Part shown: positions 1 through 6,826 of the stretch, piece after piece
How positions within the stretch are numbered: position 1 is the stretch's first letter
How the letters are laid out: every line of letters begins with the position of its first letter
DNA from: Flavobacteriaceae bacterium UBA3611
Lineage (GTDB): Bacteria > Bacteroidota > Bacteroidia > Flavobacteriales > Flavobacteriaceae
Reading direction: 5' to 3'
Assembly (NCBI GenBank): GCA_002375495.1
Contig: DFLU01000010.1
Coordinates: 491,409 to 555,408, forward strand
DNA length: 64,000 bases
Notes under the pieces: generated by a model
Database searches by the model: none
The model's input: only the letters and a program-made list of their open reading frames with translations
What the model was told of the DNA's origin: nothing
Program-made: the position numbers and the translations under genes

Positions 1-232
1 GTTCAATAAACTTTCTGGATTTCCTATTTTTAATTTCACGTTCCCTGTTGTAGGCATCTGATTGTGACTGGAACGATTCATGGTACATCAACCTCCAGTC
101 ATTGGCCCTGCCTGTAAATCCGCTGTGCTTGGTGTTATGTTTTCGCAAGCGCTCTTTGAGCATACTACCCGTGCAGCCCACGTAGAATCTGTCGATCAAT
201 TCAGAATATAAGATGTACACGTAAAAATCCAT
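1..232 (-). CDS. GIY-YIG nuclease family protein (partial, C-terminus outside window)
   Basis: Seventy-seven codons are visible from an ATG at 230-232, running off the left edge. The translation starts MDFYVYILYSE and continues with FYVGCTGSMLKERLRKHN, which are the GIY-like and YIG-like strands and the catalytic Arg helix of the short YhbQ/UPF0213-type GIY-YIG family (usually about 80-100 residues, so most of it is here). Family members are small single-domain nucleases of uncertain cellular role. The start lies only 11 bases after the tRNA-cluster terminator, so it either depends on read-through or on a promoter I could not find. Function beyond the fold is inference. Confidence 0.8.
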   Translation of the reverse strand, partial: MDFYVYILYSELIDRFYVGCTGSMLKERLRKHNTKHSGFTGRANDWRLMYHESFQSQSDAYNREREIKNRKSRKFIE

Positions 233-243
233 TGAAAGTAGAA

Positions 244-268
244 ACAAAAAACCCCGCTAGGAGCGGGG
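244..268 (-). terminator. Intrinsic terminator of the tRNA cluster
   Basis: On the minus strand a 7-bp perfect GC-rich stem (CCCCGCT / AGCGGGG, loop CCT) is followed by a T-run. It begins 8 bases after the end of tRNA-Arg and ends the three-tRNA transcript. Confidence 0.85.
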
Positions 269-275
269 AGTTATG

Positions 276-349
<74 letters not shown>

Positions 350-360
350 AATACAAAACT

Positions 361-391
361 AAAAAACCGAACAATACTTTGTCCGGTTTTT
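361..391 (-). terminator. Intrinsic terminator between tRNA-Pro and tRNA-Arg
   Basis: On the minus strand AACCGGACAA pairs with TTGTTCGGTT (10 bp, one G-T) around a 4-nt loop, followed by a run of six T. It sits directly after tRNA-Pro and before tRNA-Arg, so part of the transcripts should end here. It could also be a processing hairpin. Confidence 0.7.
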
Positions 392-392
392 G

Positions 393-467
393 TCGGGGTG
401 GCAGGATTCGAACCTGCGACCTCCTGCTCCCAAAGCAGGCGCGATGACCGGGCTACGCTACACCCCG
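393..467 (-). tRNA. tRNA-Pro (anticodon TGG)
   Basis: Cloverleaf on the minus strand: acceptor CGGGGTG / CACCCCG, anticodon stem CCTGC / GCAGG with loop TTTGGGA (anticodon TGG), T-arm GGTTCGAATCC. The 5' C of the acceptor is typical of bacterial tRNA-Pro. CCA is not encoded. UGG can read all Pro codons with suitable modification. Confidence 0.95.
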
Positions 468-482
468 AGGTGATTTTTTTTG

Positions 483-566
483 CGGAGAGACCGGGACTCG
501 AACCCGGGCAGCACTTACGCGCTGACAGATTAGCAATCTGCTCCGTTACCACTCCGGCACCTCTCC
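483..566 (-). tRNA. tRNA-Ser (anticodon GCT)
   Basis: An 84-nt class II tRNA on the minus strand: acceptor GGAGAGG / TCTCTCC with discriminator G, anticodon loop TTGCTAA (anticodon GCT), a long variable arm, and T-arm GGTTCGAGTCC. It reads AGC/AGU. It is the first gene of the cluster, about 38 nt downstream of the predicted promoter. Confidence 0.95.
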
Positions 567-604
567 AAACAATAAAGAACGTTTTTTGTTTTTTAATGCG
601 GATG

Positions 605-636
605 CAAATGTATGTTTATAAACCGTATCTAACAAA
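605..636 (-). promoter_or_regulatory. Promoter of the Ser-Pro-Arg tRNA cluster
   Basis: Minus-strand TTTG (633-636), a 20-nt spacer, then TACATTTG (605-612). This is an exact match to the Bacteroidota housekeeping consensus TTTG-N19..21-TAnnTTTG. Transcription would begin near 598, about 30 nt before tRNA-Ser. Confidence 0.75.
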
Positions 637-651
637 AAAATATGGGGTTTT

Positions 652-1221
652 TTATTCTAAACATTTTAAGTTGTTTAAAAAGAATTCTTTAGGGTAAATT
701 GGATTGGGAATTTGGTCGTTACTGAGTACATCTTGGAAACTTACATCGAAGTTTGTTTTCATGGTCGTAATGCGCATAGAAGCGATTTTAGACTGTTGTA
801 GTCTTTCAATACCAACTTCATCTAGAAGAAACGCAGCTTCTGATGTACTGTTGTTTAAAGTGTCTGTATTCTCGGTCTGTCGCCCACAAGTTACCTCTCC
901 CAGATAACGCAAGGAGGCAAAACTTCCATCTTCTAACGCAAAAGAGACCCTGCTATCTTTGTTAAAACATAAAATAGGGGGCATTTCTTTGGCATTTACC
1001 GAAACTTGTATCACCAAGGATTTTACATCATTTTCCCGCATTAAACTAAAATAGATAAAAACATTTCGATCTTTACCCACTAAAAACTCAGTGAGTTGCT
1101 CATTGGTGAGTTTAAATACTTCTTCATCGGTGTCTACTTGTATTTTATAATTGCATGTTTCCTCTTGAGAAAAACCAAGTATAGAAAAACATAGAAAGGC
1201 TAGGGATAGTAAAAATTTCAT
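652..1221 (-). CDS. Secreted protein of unknown function, 189 aa
   Basis: The product begins MKFLLSLAFLCFSILGFSQ, a textbook signal peptide with cleavage after FSQ or just before, so I chose the ATG at 1221. An ATG 18 bases upstream (1239) would add MRKSLK and overlap the preceding gene's stop. The mature part has two Cys (ETCNYK and VTCGRQ) and no motif I recognise. It is the last gene of the tsaD run, 2 nt after the methyltransferase gene, so it is probably co-transcribed. The tRNA promoter starts right after its stop codon. Likely periplasmic or surface; function unknown. Confidence 0.75.
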   Translation of the reverse strand: MKFLLSLAFLCFSILGFSQEETCNYKIQVDTDEEVFKLTNEQLTEFLVGKDRNVFIYFSLMRENDVKSLVIQVSVNAKEMPPILCFNKDSRVSFALEDGSFASLRYLGEVTCGRQTENTDTLNNSTSEAAFLLDEVGIERLQQSKIASMRITTMKTNFDVSFQDVLSNDQIPNPIYPKEFFLNNLKCLE

Positions 1222-1223
1222 TT

Positions 1224-2390
1224 TTAAACTTTTGCGCAAATTAACATGATTTTATCTTCATTTTCAAGCGTAGTGAAAAACAAGTACCGATTACCTCCTT
1301 CTTTTAGTTTCCACTTTTTGCGAAGTGTAGAAACACTTTCAGGAAAATTTCGGGTTGTGATGTTGGCAGTATCAAAAGTAATGCCACGGCGCATTTCTTT
1401 TTTGTTGTAAGGAATGATTTTCTCTATAGCAAACCTTCTTCCGGGGAACTCACGCAAAGCATCACTGGTAAATAAATGACTGTGCTTGTGCAATTTTTTA
1501 AGACGAAATGCTTCTGAAATATACTGAAAAGCACCGGCTTTTAACAAAGCGGCATTCGGCTCGTATAGAAATCTGCTCGGAGGACCATATACGGTGTCGT
1601 TTGTTTCGCCTAGATTGAATGAGAATTGTTGAAGTCCGTCCGAATTATGGTTCACGGCTACTATTTTAACTGTGGAATCAGATTTCTTGTCAAGCAACCA
1701 CAACAGCTCTTTTACTTCATTTTTTACAGCTACCACATGAATTTCTGAAACATTCGCTAATTCTTCCAAACCCACTGAAATATCGAGCATGGGTGACGTT
1801 TTCAGCAATAATGTATCACAATGTGACATTAACACGTCTAAGTTGGCAGGCACATTGGGTTCGCAATCGTTTAAATAAAAGACTTTGCCCTTGCTACTAT
1901 TTCTGCGTGACGGATCCACAAAAATCACATCGTAAAACGTATTCTCCAGCGCACCTATGCCATCTCGGTTAACACAAGTAATGTTAGTACCACCCAAAAT
2001 TTTAAAATTGTGCGCTGCCATTTGTGAGAGCGCTGCATTGGTTTCGTAATGGGTGACCGCATCAAACTTTTTAGCAAAGTAGAAGGTGTCTACGCCAAAA
2101 CCACCTGTGCAATCTGCCAATGTCTTTCCTTCAACTAGTTTAGCTTTATACCGGGCAGTTTTTTCAGAAGAGGTTTGTTCCATGTTTAACTTTGGCGGAT
2201 AACAAATCTTCTTCTCGTTAAACCAGGTCGGTAATTTCTTTTCAATGGCTTTTCGACTCTCAATTTGCTGTAATAATTCTGACGTAGATACGTTAGGGAA
2301 CGGACTGCCAGCGAAGGCTAACTTCGATGTGTCTTCATGATAGGAGTGTATAAATTCCTGAACTTCGGTTTGCAGAATGGCTTCGTTCAA
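1224..2390 (-). CDS. THUMP-like class I SAM-dependent methyltransferase
   Basis: This 388-aa protein has a Rossmann methyltransferase core. Motif I is ADCTGGFGVDTFYFAK (about residue 117), and the catalytic-type motif is FVDPSRRNSSKG (about residue 177), characteristic of the PG_1098-like family in which a ferredoxin-like domain and a C-terminal THUMP-like domain flank the methyltransferase. The THUMP-like end (KEMRRGITF, LRKKWKLKEGG) points to an RNA substrate. The exact nucleotide is not known to me. It lies 4 nt after the AI-2E permease gene inside a run rich in RNA-modification enzymes, which supports an RNA role. Confidence 0.8.
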   Translation of the reverse strand: MNEAILQTEVQEFIHSYHEDTSKLAFAGSPFPNVSTSELLQQIESRKAIEKKLPTWFNEKKICYPPKLNMEQTSSEKTARYKAKLVEGKTLADCTGGFGVDTFYFAKKFDAVTHYETNAALSQMAAHNFKILGGTNITCVNRDGIGALENTFYDVIFVDPSRRNSSKGKVFYLNDCEPNVPANLDVLMSHCDTLLLKTSPMLDISVGLEELANVSEIHVVAVKNEVKELLWLLDKKSDSTVKIVAVNHNSDGLQQFSFNLGETNDTVYGPPSRFLYEPNAALLKAGAFQYISEAFRLKKLHKHSHLFTSDALREFPGRRFAIEKIIPYNKKEMRRGITFDTANITTRNFPESVSTLRKKWKLKEGGNRYLFFTTLENEDKIMLICAKV

Positions 2391-2394
2391 AAGT

Positions 2395-3489
2395 TTATAG
2401 GTTTTTGGTCAGACGTTGTACAATTTTATATTCTGAAAGGAACTCTTTTGCAATCACTTTCAACGTTGTGTAGGTTGGCACCGCCAAGATCATCCCAGGG
2501 ATTCCAAACAAATAGCCGCCGATTAAAATAACGATGAAAATTTCCAAAGGGTGGGAGCGTACGCTCTTTCCGAAGATAACCGGCTGACTGATAATATTAT
2601 CGAAGATTTGGGCAATGGCATACCCTAATGAAACATACCCAAGCGTAGGTAATAACTCTGAAGAAAAATCGGCTCCTAAATTATTTGAAACCACAACCAA
2701 TAATATCAACACCCAGCCTATAAGCGGCCCCAAATAGGGTACAATATTGAGAAAGGCGCAAATTAAGGCTATGGCCAACGGGTTTTCAATTTCAAAAATC
2801 AACAAGATGAGCGTATAAAACAACGACAAAATTAAAATTTGGAATGTCAGCCCTATAAAATAACGGGAGAGTAATTCTTTTACCTTATTCAATACTACGA
2901 TAAAACGCTTTTCACGTCCTTTTTTGGCAAATACCGTCACGGTATTAGGAATCAGTTGGTCGTCTTTCAGAAAGAAAAATGCTAAGAACAACGTCGCAAA
3001 AAGGCCAATAATAAAGTCGGCAGCATTCTTAAAGAAGATATCAATAAAGCTTGGAATGATTTCCACATCAAAATCTTCCACTGCAGAAGTATTTTTTATA
3101 GCTTCTACGATATTAATCTTTTCAACGCCCAAATAATCACTTGCCTGGATGTTTAATTCATTTAGGTCTCGTTTTACTAAATCGAAGTCAATTTCTGAGA
3201 TGTTTCGGCTTTGCTCCACTATAATGGGCACAAAGATATAAAGCAGCAAACTAACCAAACCAATTACCAAGAGCAGGGTGCTAAATGCCGCTAGCGTATT
3301 TCCCATTCGGCAACGTTTCCGCAGAAAAAGCACCAAGGGTCTTCCTATAAGTGATATCACCGCAGCAATCCCTATATAGAGAATTAGTACCTTGATTTTA
3401 AAAATAAACCACAAGAAAAGCGCGATAAGCCCAAGCACTGCTAGCGCACGTAATAGCCCGAATGAGATAATCTTGGCGGTTATTTTCAT
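2395..3489 (-). CDS. AI-2E family transporter (UPF0118-type permease)
   Basis: 364 aa with the layout of the AI-2E exporter-like family: three N-terminal membrane helices, an extramembrane stretch (about residues 90-145), then five more helices. Signature segments LFLAFFFLKDDQ and ICAFLNIVPYLGPLIG are present. Family members have been linked to autoinducer-2 export, Na+(Li+)/H+ antiport and other substrates, so the substrate is open. It is located in the inner membrane. Gene gaps are 4 nt downstream and 34 nt upstream, consistent with the same operon as tsaD. Confidence 0.85.
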   Translation of the reverse strand: MKITAKIISFGLLRALAVLGLIALFLWFIFKIKVLILYIGIAAVISLIGRPLVLFLRKRCRMGNTLAAFSTLLLVIGLVSLLLYIFVPIIVEQSRNISEIDFDLVKRDLNELNIQASDYLGVEKINIVEAIKNTSAVEDFDVEIIPSFIDIFFKNAADFIIGLFATLFLAFFFLKDDQLIPNTVTVFAKKGREKRFIVVLNKVKELLSRYFIGLTFQILILSLFYTLILLIFEIENPLAIALICAFLNIVPYLGPLIGWVLILLVVVSNNLGADFSSELLPTLGYVSLGYAIAQIFDNIISQPVIFGKSVRSHPLEIFIVILIGGYLFGIPGMILAVPTYTTLKVIAKEFLSEYKIVQRLTKNL

Positions 3490-3523
3490 AGCGTAAAGAT
3501 ACTATATTAACCCAACCAAAATC

Positions 3524-4018
3524 TCAATGTTTTGTTAACTCATATAAAGCAATCGCGGTTGCCTGGGCAACATTCATACTGCTATTTTTACCAAACATTT
3601 CAATATGGACTACCTCTTGCACTTGTTTTAAAATACGTTCAGAAACCCCCTGCCGTTCGTTCCCAATTACCAACGCAATTTTATTTGGTAATAGGGTGCG
3701 AATTGAGCTTAACGCGTTGCTCTGATTTGTAATTTCGAGCGCAACGGTGAGGTATTCTTTTTCTTTTAATTGTAACAATGCATCATTTAAATCGGTAACA
3801 GTTCTGAAAGAAATAGTTCGTTCTGTGGTCCTCGCTGTACGTTTTAACCGATTTGAAGTTAGGTCAGGCTCCTGATTAAAAATTATTTCCTCTACACCAA
3901 ACGCATCGCAAAGCCTGAAAATAGCACCAACATTTGCGGGACTCTCTAAGCCGTCACACAATATAGTAATGTGATGTTTTTTAGCTGAAAAAGGAGTGGT
4001 TTTGTGTGTATGCTGCAA
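3524..4018 (-). CDS. TrmH (SpoU) family RNA methyltransferase
   Basis: 164 aa, the size of a bare SPOUT catalytic domain without the N-terminal substrate-binding extension. The three SpoU motifs are visible: ANVGAIFRLCDAFGV near residue 29, IGNERQGVS near residue 117, and SMNVAQATAIALYE at the C-terminus. These form the trefoil-knot SAM pocket, and Arg in motif 1 and Asn in motif 3 are the usual catalytic residues. Predicted 2'-O-ribose methylation of tRNA or rRNA; the target cannot be told from sequence. It sits 17 nt after the DUF4159 gene. Confidence 0.85.
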   Translation of the reverse strand: MQHTHKTTPFSAKKHHITILCDGLESPANVGAIFRLCDAFGVEEIIFNQEPDLTSNRLKRTARTTERTISFRTVTDLNDALLQLKEKEYLTVALEITNQSNALSSIRTLLPNKIALVIGNERQGVSERILKQVQEVVHIEMFGKNSSMNVAQATAIALYELTKH

Positions 4019-4035
4019 AATATCAGTTTAAACGT

Positions 4036-4677
4036 TTAATGTTCAAAGGCATATTTTACGATATTAGCTCCCATTTGCAGCGCTTTTAGTCGCACATCTG
4101 GCGGATCGTTATGAATTTCTTGGTCTTCCCAACCATCTCCCAAATCACTTTCGAACGTATAGAGCAACAACAACCTACCTTCGTTAAAGATACCAAAGGC
4201 TTGGGGTCGCGCATTATCGTGTTCATGTATTTTTGGAAGTCCCTGCGGAAACTTAAAATGATATGTAAATATGGGATGGTTGCCTGGTAATTCGGTTAAT
4301 TCTTTATCTGGAAAAATCTTCACTAATTCTTTCCGTAGGTATTCATCCATACCATAATTATCGTCAATATGAAGAAAACCACCACTCATGAGATAGTTTC
4401 TCAGGTTTTCGGCTTCTTCTGCAGAAAAGAAAACATTCCCGTGTCCCGTCATGTGTAAAAAGGCATAATCGAAAATATCGATACTTCCAGGGTCTACCGT
4501 TTCGGTTTGGGTAGCAATGGCAGTGTTTACTTGCTCGTTGCAAAAGCGCACCAGATTGGGAAGCGCCGTCGGGTTCCCATACCAATCGCCGCCGCCGCCA
4601 TACTTTAGCACGGCAACTTCTTGCGAAGCACAAATAGTAATGGAAAATGTAAATAGAAGTTGGAGAATCGATTTCAT
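4036..4677 (-). CDS. DUF4159 domain-containing secreted protein
   Basis: 213 aa. Residues 1-18 form a signal peptide ending near CASQ. The rest is a DUF4159 domain: VLKYGGGGDWYGNP at the start of the mature protein, HMTGHGNVFF, GGFLHIDDNYGMD, and ELPGNHPIF. The fold resembles glutamine-amidotransferase-like domains without an obvious catalytic triad here, and no function is established. It is found in many Bacteroidota. It is 45 nt after rsmE, the widest gap of the run, so it might have an extra promoter. Confidence 0.85.
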   Translation of the reverse strand: MKSILQLLFTFSITICASQEVAVLKYGGGGDWYGNPTALPNLVRFCNEQVNTAIATQTETVDPGSIDIFDYAFLHMTGHGNVFFSAEEAENLRNYLMSGGFLHIDDNYGMDEYLRKELVKIFPDKELTELPGNHPIFTYHFKFPQGLPKIHEHDNARPQAFGIFNEGRLLLLYTFESDLGDGWEDQEIHNDPPDVRLKALQMGANIVKYAFEH

Positions 4678-4722
4678 ATAGGCTAAAAATACAATTTAGA
4701 AACGTACCGACGGACGGTTTTG

Positions 4723-5436
4723 TTATGTTTCATTTACAAAAGCAACACTATGGCAAGCAACAATTGCTGCCGTTTCTGTTCTGAGGCGAGAATTTCCCAA
4801 ACTAACAGGCTTAAAGCCCATTTCTAGCGCTGTTTTAATTTCTTCGGAAGAAAAATCACCTTCGGGACCAATACAGATCAATACATCTTTGTGTGGATGC
4901 AACAGATCTTTTAGCGATTGTTTCTCGGTTTCTTCACAATGGGCAATACACCGCAAGGTTTTCCGGTTTGTATTATTCGTTACAAATTCTGAAAAAGTAG
5001 TAGCCGGATTCAATGTGGGCAGATATGTTTTTAGCGACTGCTTCATCGCACTCTGCACTATTTTTTCGTAGCGTTCTGGTTTTATTACCTTTCGTTCGCT
5101 ATGGTCACAGATGATGGGTGTGATTTCAGTAATACCAATTTCAGTAGCCTTTTCAAGAAACCACTCAAACCGGTCGTTCAGTTTGGTTGGGGCCACTGCC
5201 ATGTGCAACGAATAGGGGAGCGGCTCCTGCTGGGTTACTTTTTTGATAGCCCCAATACATTGTTTTGGCGCAACCGACTCTAATTGTACCTCGAATAAAT
5301 CCCCCTTCCCGTTGGTGGTGTGTAAGATGTCGCCTTCTTGCTTGCGTAACACCTTGCCAATATGCCGGCTTTCTTCTTTATCGAAGATAATTTGTTTGTC
5401 TATTGGGGCGCTATGTGGGTGGTAGAATAAATTCAA
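4723..5436 (-). CDS. rsmE: 16S rRNA (uracil-1498-N3)-methyltransferase RsmE
   Basis: 237 aa, normal length for RsmE. An N-terminal PUA-like domain (ESRHIGKVLRKQEGD) is followed by a SPOUT domain with EKATEIGITEITPIICDHSER, IGPEGDFSSEEI and LGNSRLRTETAAIVA, which are the family signatures of the SAM-binding knot. It methylates N3 of U1498 in helix 44 of 16S rRNA in the assembled 30S subunit. Only one base separates it from the upstream TfoX-like gene, so the two are almost certainly translated from the same message. Confidence 0.95.
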   Translation of the reverse strand: MNLFYHPHSAPIDKQIIFDKEESRHIGKVLRKQEGDILHTTNGKGDLFEVQLESVAPKQCIGAIKKVTQQEPLPYSLHMAVAPTKLNDRFEWFLEKATEIGITEITPIICDHSERKVIKPERYEKIVQSAMKQSLKTYLPTLNPATTFSEFVTNNTNRKTLRCIAHCEETEKQSLKDLLHPHKDVLICIGPEGDFSSEEIKTALEMGFKPVSLGNSRLRTETAAIVACHSVAFVNET

Positions 5437-5437
5437 A

Positions 5438-5770
5438 TCAGTTGCTTAATTTCCATTCGGCATGGGCAATACCCAACTCAATAAAATGCTGTAATTTTTC
5501 TTCAGTATCATAACCTTGGTGTTCTACAAAAACCATTTCTTTCATCGGTTTTCCAGTAAAATCCATAGGCCGAACGTTCGGTAATGCCAAGGTCTCTTCC
5601 ATTTTTTCGGGAACCACACGTACCATAAGTCGTTCTTTTGTTTCGCCAACGCACATTTTTCCTTTATACATAAAACAATGCCCGCCAAACATTTTCTTTT
5701 CAGTAACGTGTGATGACCACGGAATAATAGCAGTCTGCAGGCGTCGTACAAGTTCGTCAGATTGGTTCAT
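5438..5770 (-). CDS. TfoX/Sxy N-terminal domain protein
   Basis: 110 aa matching the TfoX N-terminal domain alone: VTEKKMFGGHCFMYKGKMCVG followed by LMVRV and MKEMVFVE. In gamma-proteobacteria the full-length protein is a competence regulator, but stand-alone N-terminal domains are widespread and of unknown role, so I do not infer competence here. No DNA-binding motif is visible. It lies 3 nt after tsaD and 1 nt before rsmE. Confidence 0.85.
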   Translation of the reverse strand: MNQSDELVRRLQTAIIPWSSHVTEKKMFGGHCFMYKGKMCVGETKERLMVRVVPEKMEETLALPNVRPMDFTGKPMKEMVFVEHQGYDTEEKLQHFIELGIAHAEWKLSN

Positions 5771-5773
5771 AAT

Positions 5774-6826
5774 TTACAATTTTAATCGAGCACTTGCCAC
5801 CACATCTTTTGCTGCAAAATTGCCTTCTTTGTATTTAAGTTCGCCTACCATAGCAATCATGGCGGCATTATCGGTACAATACTCAAACCTCGGTATGTGC
5901 GTAGTCCAACCGTATCTTTTTTCGGCATCTACCATAGCAGCTCGAATGCCGCTATTTGCTGAAACACCCCCGCCAATGGCTATGGTTTTAATTCCGGTTT
6001 GTTTTACGGCATTCTTCAGTTTGTCCATCAGATAACTCACGATGGTATATTGCAGGCTCGCACAAATATCGGCCATATTTTCTGAAACAAAATTCGAATT
6101 TTTTGCCGTCTCCCTTTCCACAAAATAGAGCACCGAAGTTTTGAGTCCGCTAAAACTGAAATCTAATGGTCCTACTTTAGGCTTCGGAAATTTAAACGCC
6201 TTCGGGTTTCCCTGCTGTGCGTATTTGTCTACCAGGGGACCGCCAGGATAGGGGAGCCCAAGGATTTTTGCAGCTTTATCGAAGGCTTCTCCAACGGCAT
6301 CGTCTATGGTTTCACCAATGACTTCCATTTCAAAATAATCGGTCACTTTTACAATTTGTGTATGTCCACCACTAATGGTAAGTGCAATAAACGGGAAGGA
6401 AGGAGCTGTTTGACCTTCAGCCTTAATAAAATGCGCTAAAATATGCGCCTGCATATGGTTTACATCGATGAGCGGAACTCCCAAACCAAGTGCTAACGAC
6501 TTTGAAAATGAGGTGCCTACCAAAAGTGATCCCATCAATCCCGGACCGCTCGTAAATGCTATTGCTTGTAATTGTTTTTTATCGATATTTGCCTTGCGCA
6601 ACGCTTGGTGTACCACAGGTACGATGTTTTGTTGGTGGGCGCGTGAGGCCAGTTCGGGAACTACACCACCGTATTCGGTATGTATTTCTTGGTTGGCCAC
6701 AATAGTACTGAGTATCACACCGTTGTTGATAACAGCAGCTGCGGTATCGTCGCAGGAAGATTCAATACCTAAAATGTAACAGTTTTCGGTTTTCAAAGCA
6801 AAATTGGCATATCTATTGAATGTCAA
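5774..6826 (-). CDS. tsaD: tRNA N6-adenosine threonylcarbamoyltransferase TsaD
   Basis: 350 aa ASKHA-fold enzyme that transfers the threonylcarbamoyl group from TC-AMP to A37 of ANN-decoding tRNAs, working with TsaB and TsaE. Visible motifs: ILGIESSCDDTAAAV, metal-binding HMQAH (Kae1 HxxxH), GGHTQ, FSFSGLKT, GGGVSANSG and CTDNAAMIA. The ATG at 6826 gives eleven residues before the usual N-terminus and overlaps the start of the divergent gene by 7 bp. A TTG at 6793 would give a family-like start (KTENCYILGIES), so the start is uncertain. First gene of the minus-strand run to 652. Confidence 0.95.
   Translation of the reverse strand: MTFNRYANFALKTENCYILGIESSCDDTAAAVINNGVILSTIVANQEIHTEYGGVVPELASRAHQQNIVPVVHQALRKANIDKKQLQAIAFTSGPGLMGSLLVGTSFSKSLALGLGVPLIDVNHMQAHILAHFIKAEGQTAPSFPFIALTISGGHTQIVKVTDYFEMEVIGETIDDAVGEAFDKAAKILGLPYPGGPLVDKYAQQGNPKAFKFPKPKVGPLDFSFSGLKTSVLYFVERETAKNSNFVSENMADICASLQYTIVSYLMDKLKNAVKQTGIKTIAIGGGVSANSGIRAAMVDAEKRYGWTTHIPRFEYCTDNAAMIAMVGELKYKEGNFAAKDVVASARLKL

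Noticed and set aside
5438..5770. TfoX-like protein as evidence of natural competence
   Set aside because: Only the N-terminal domain is present and no competence gene is linked.
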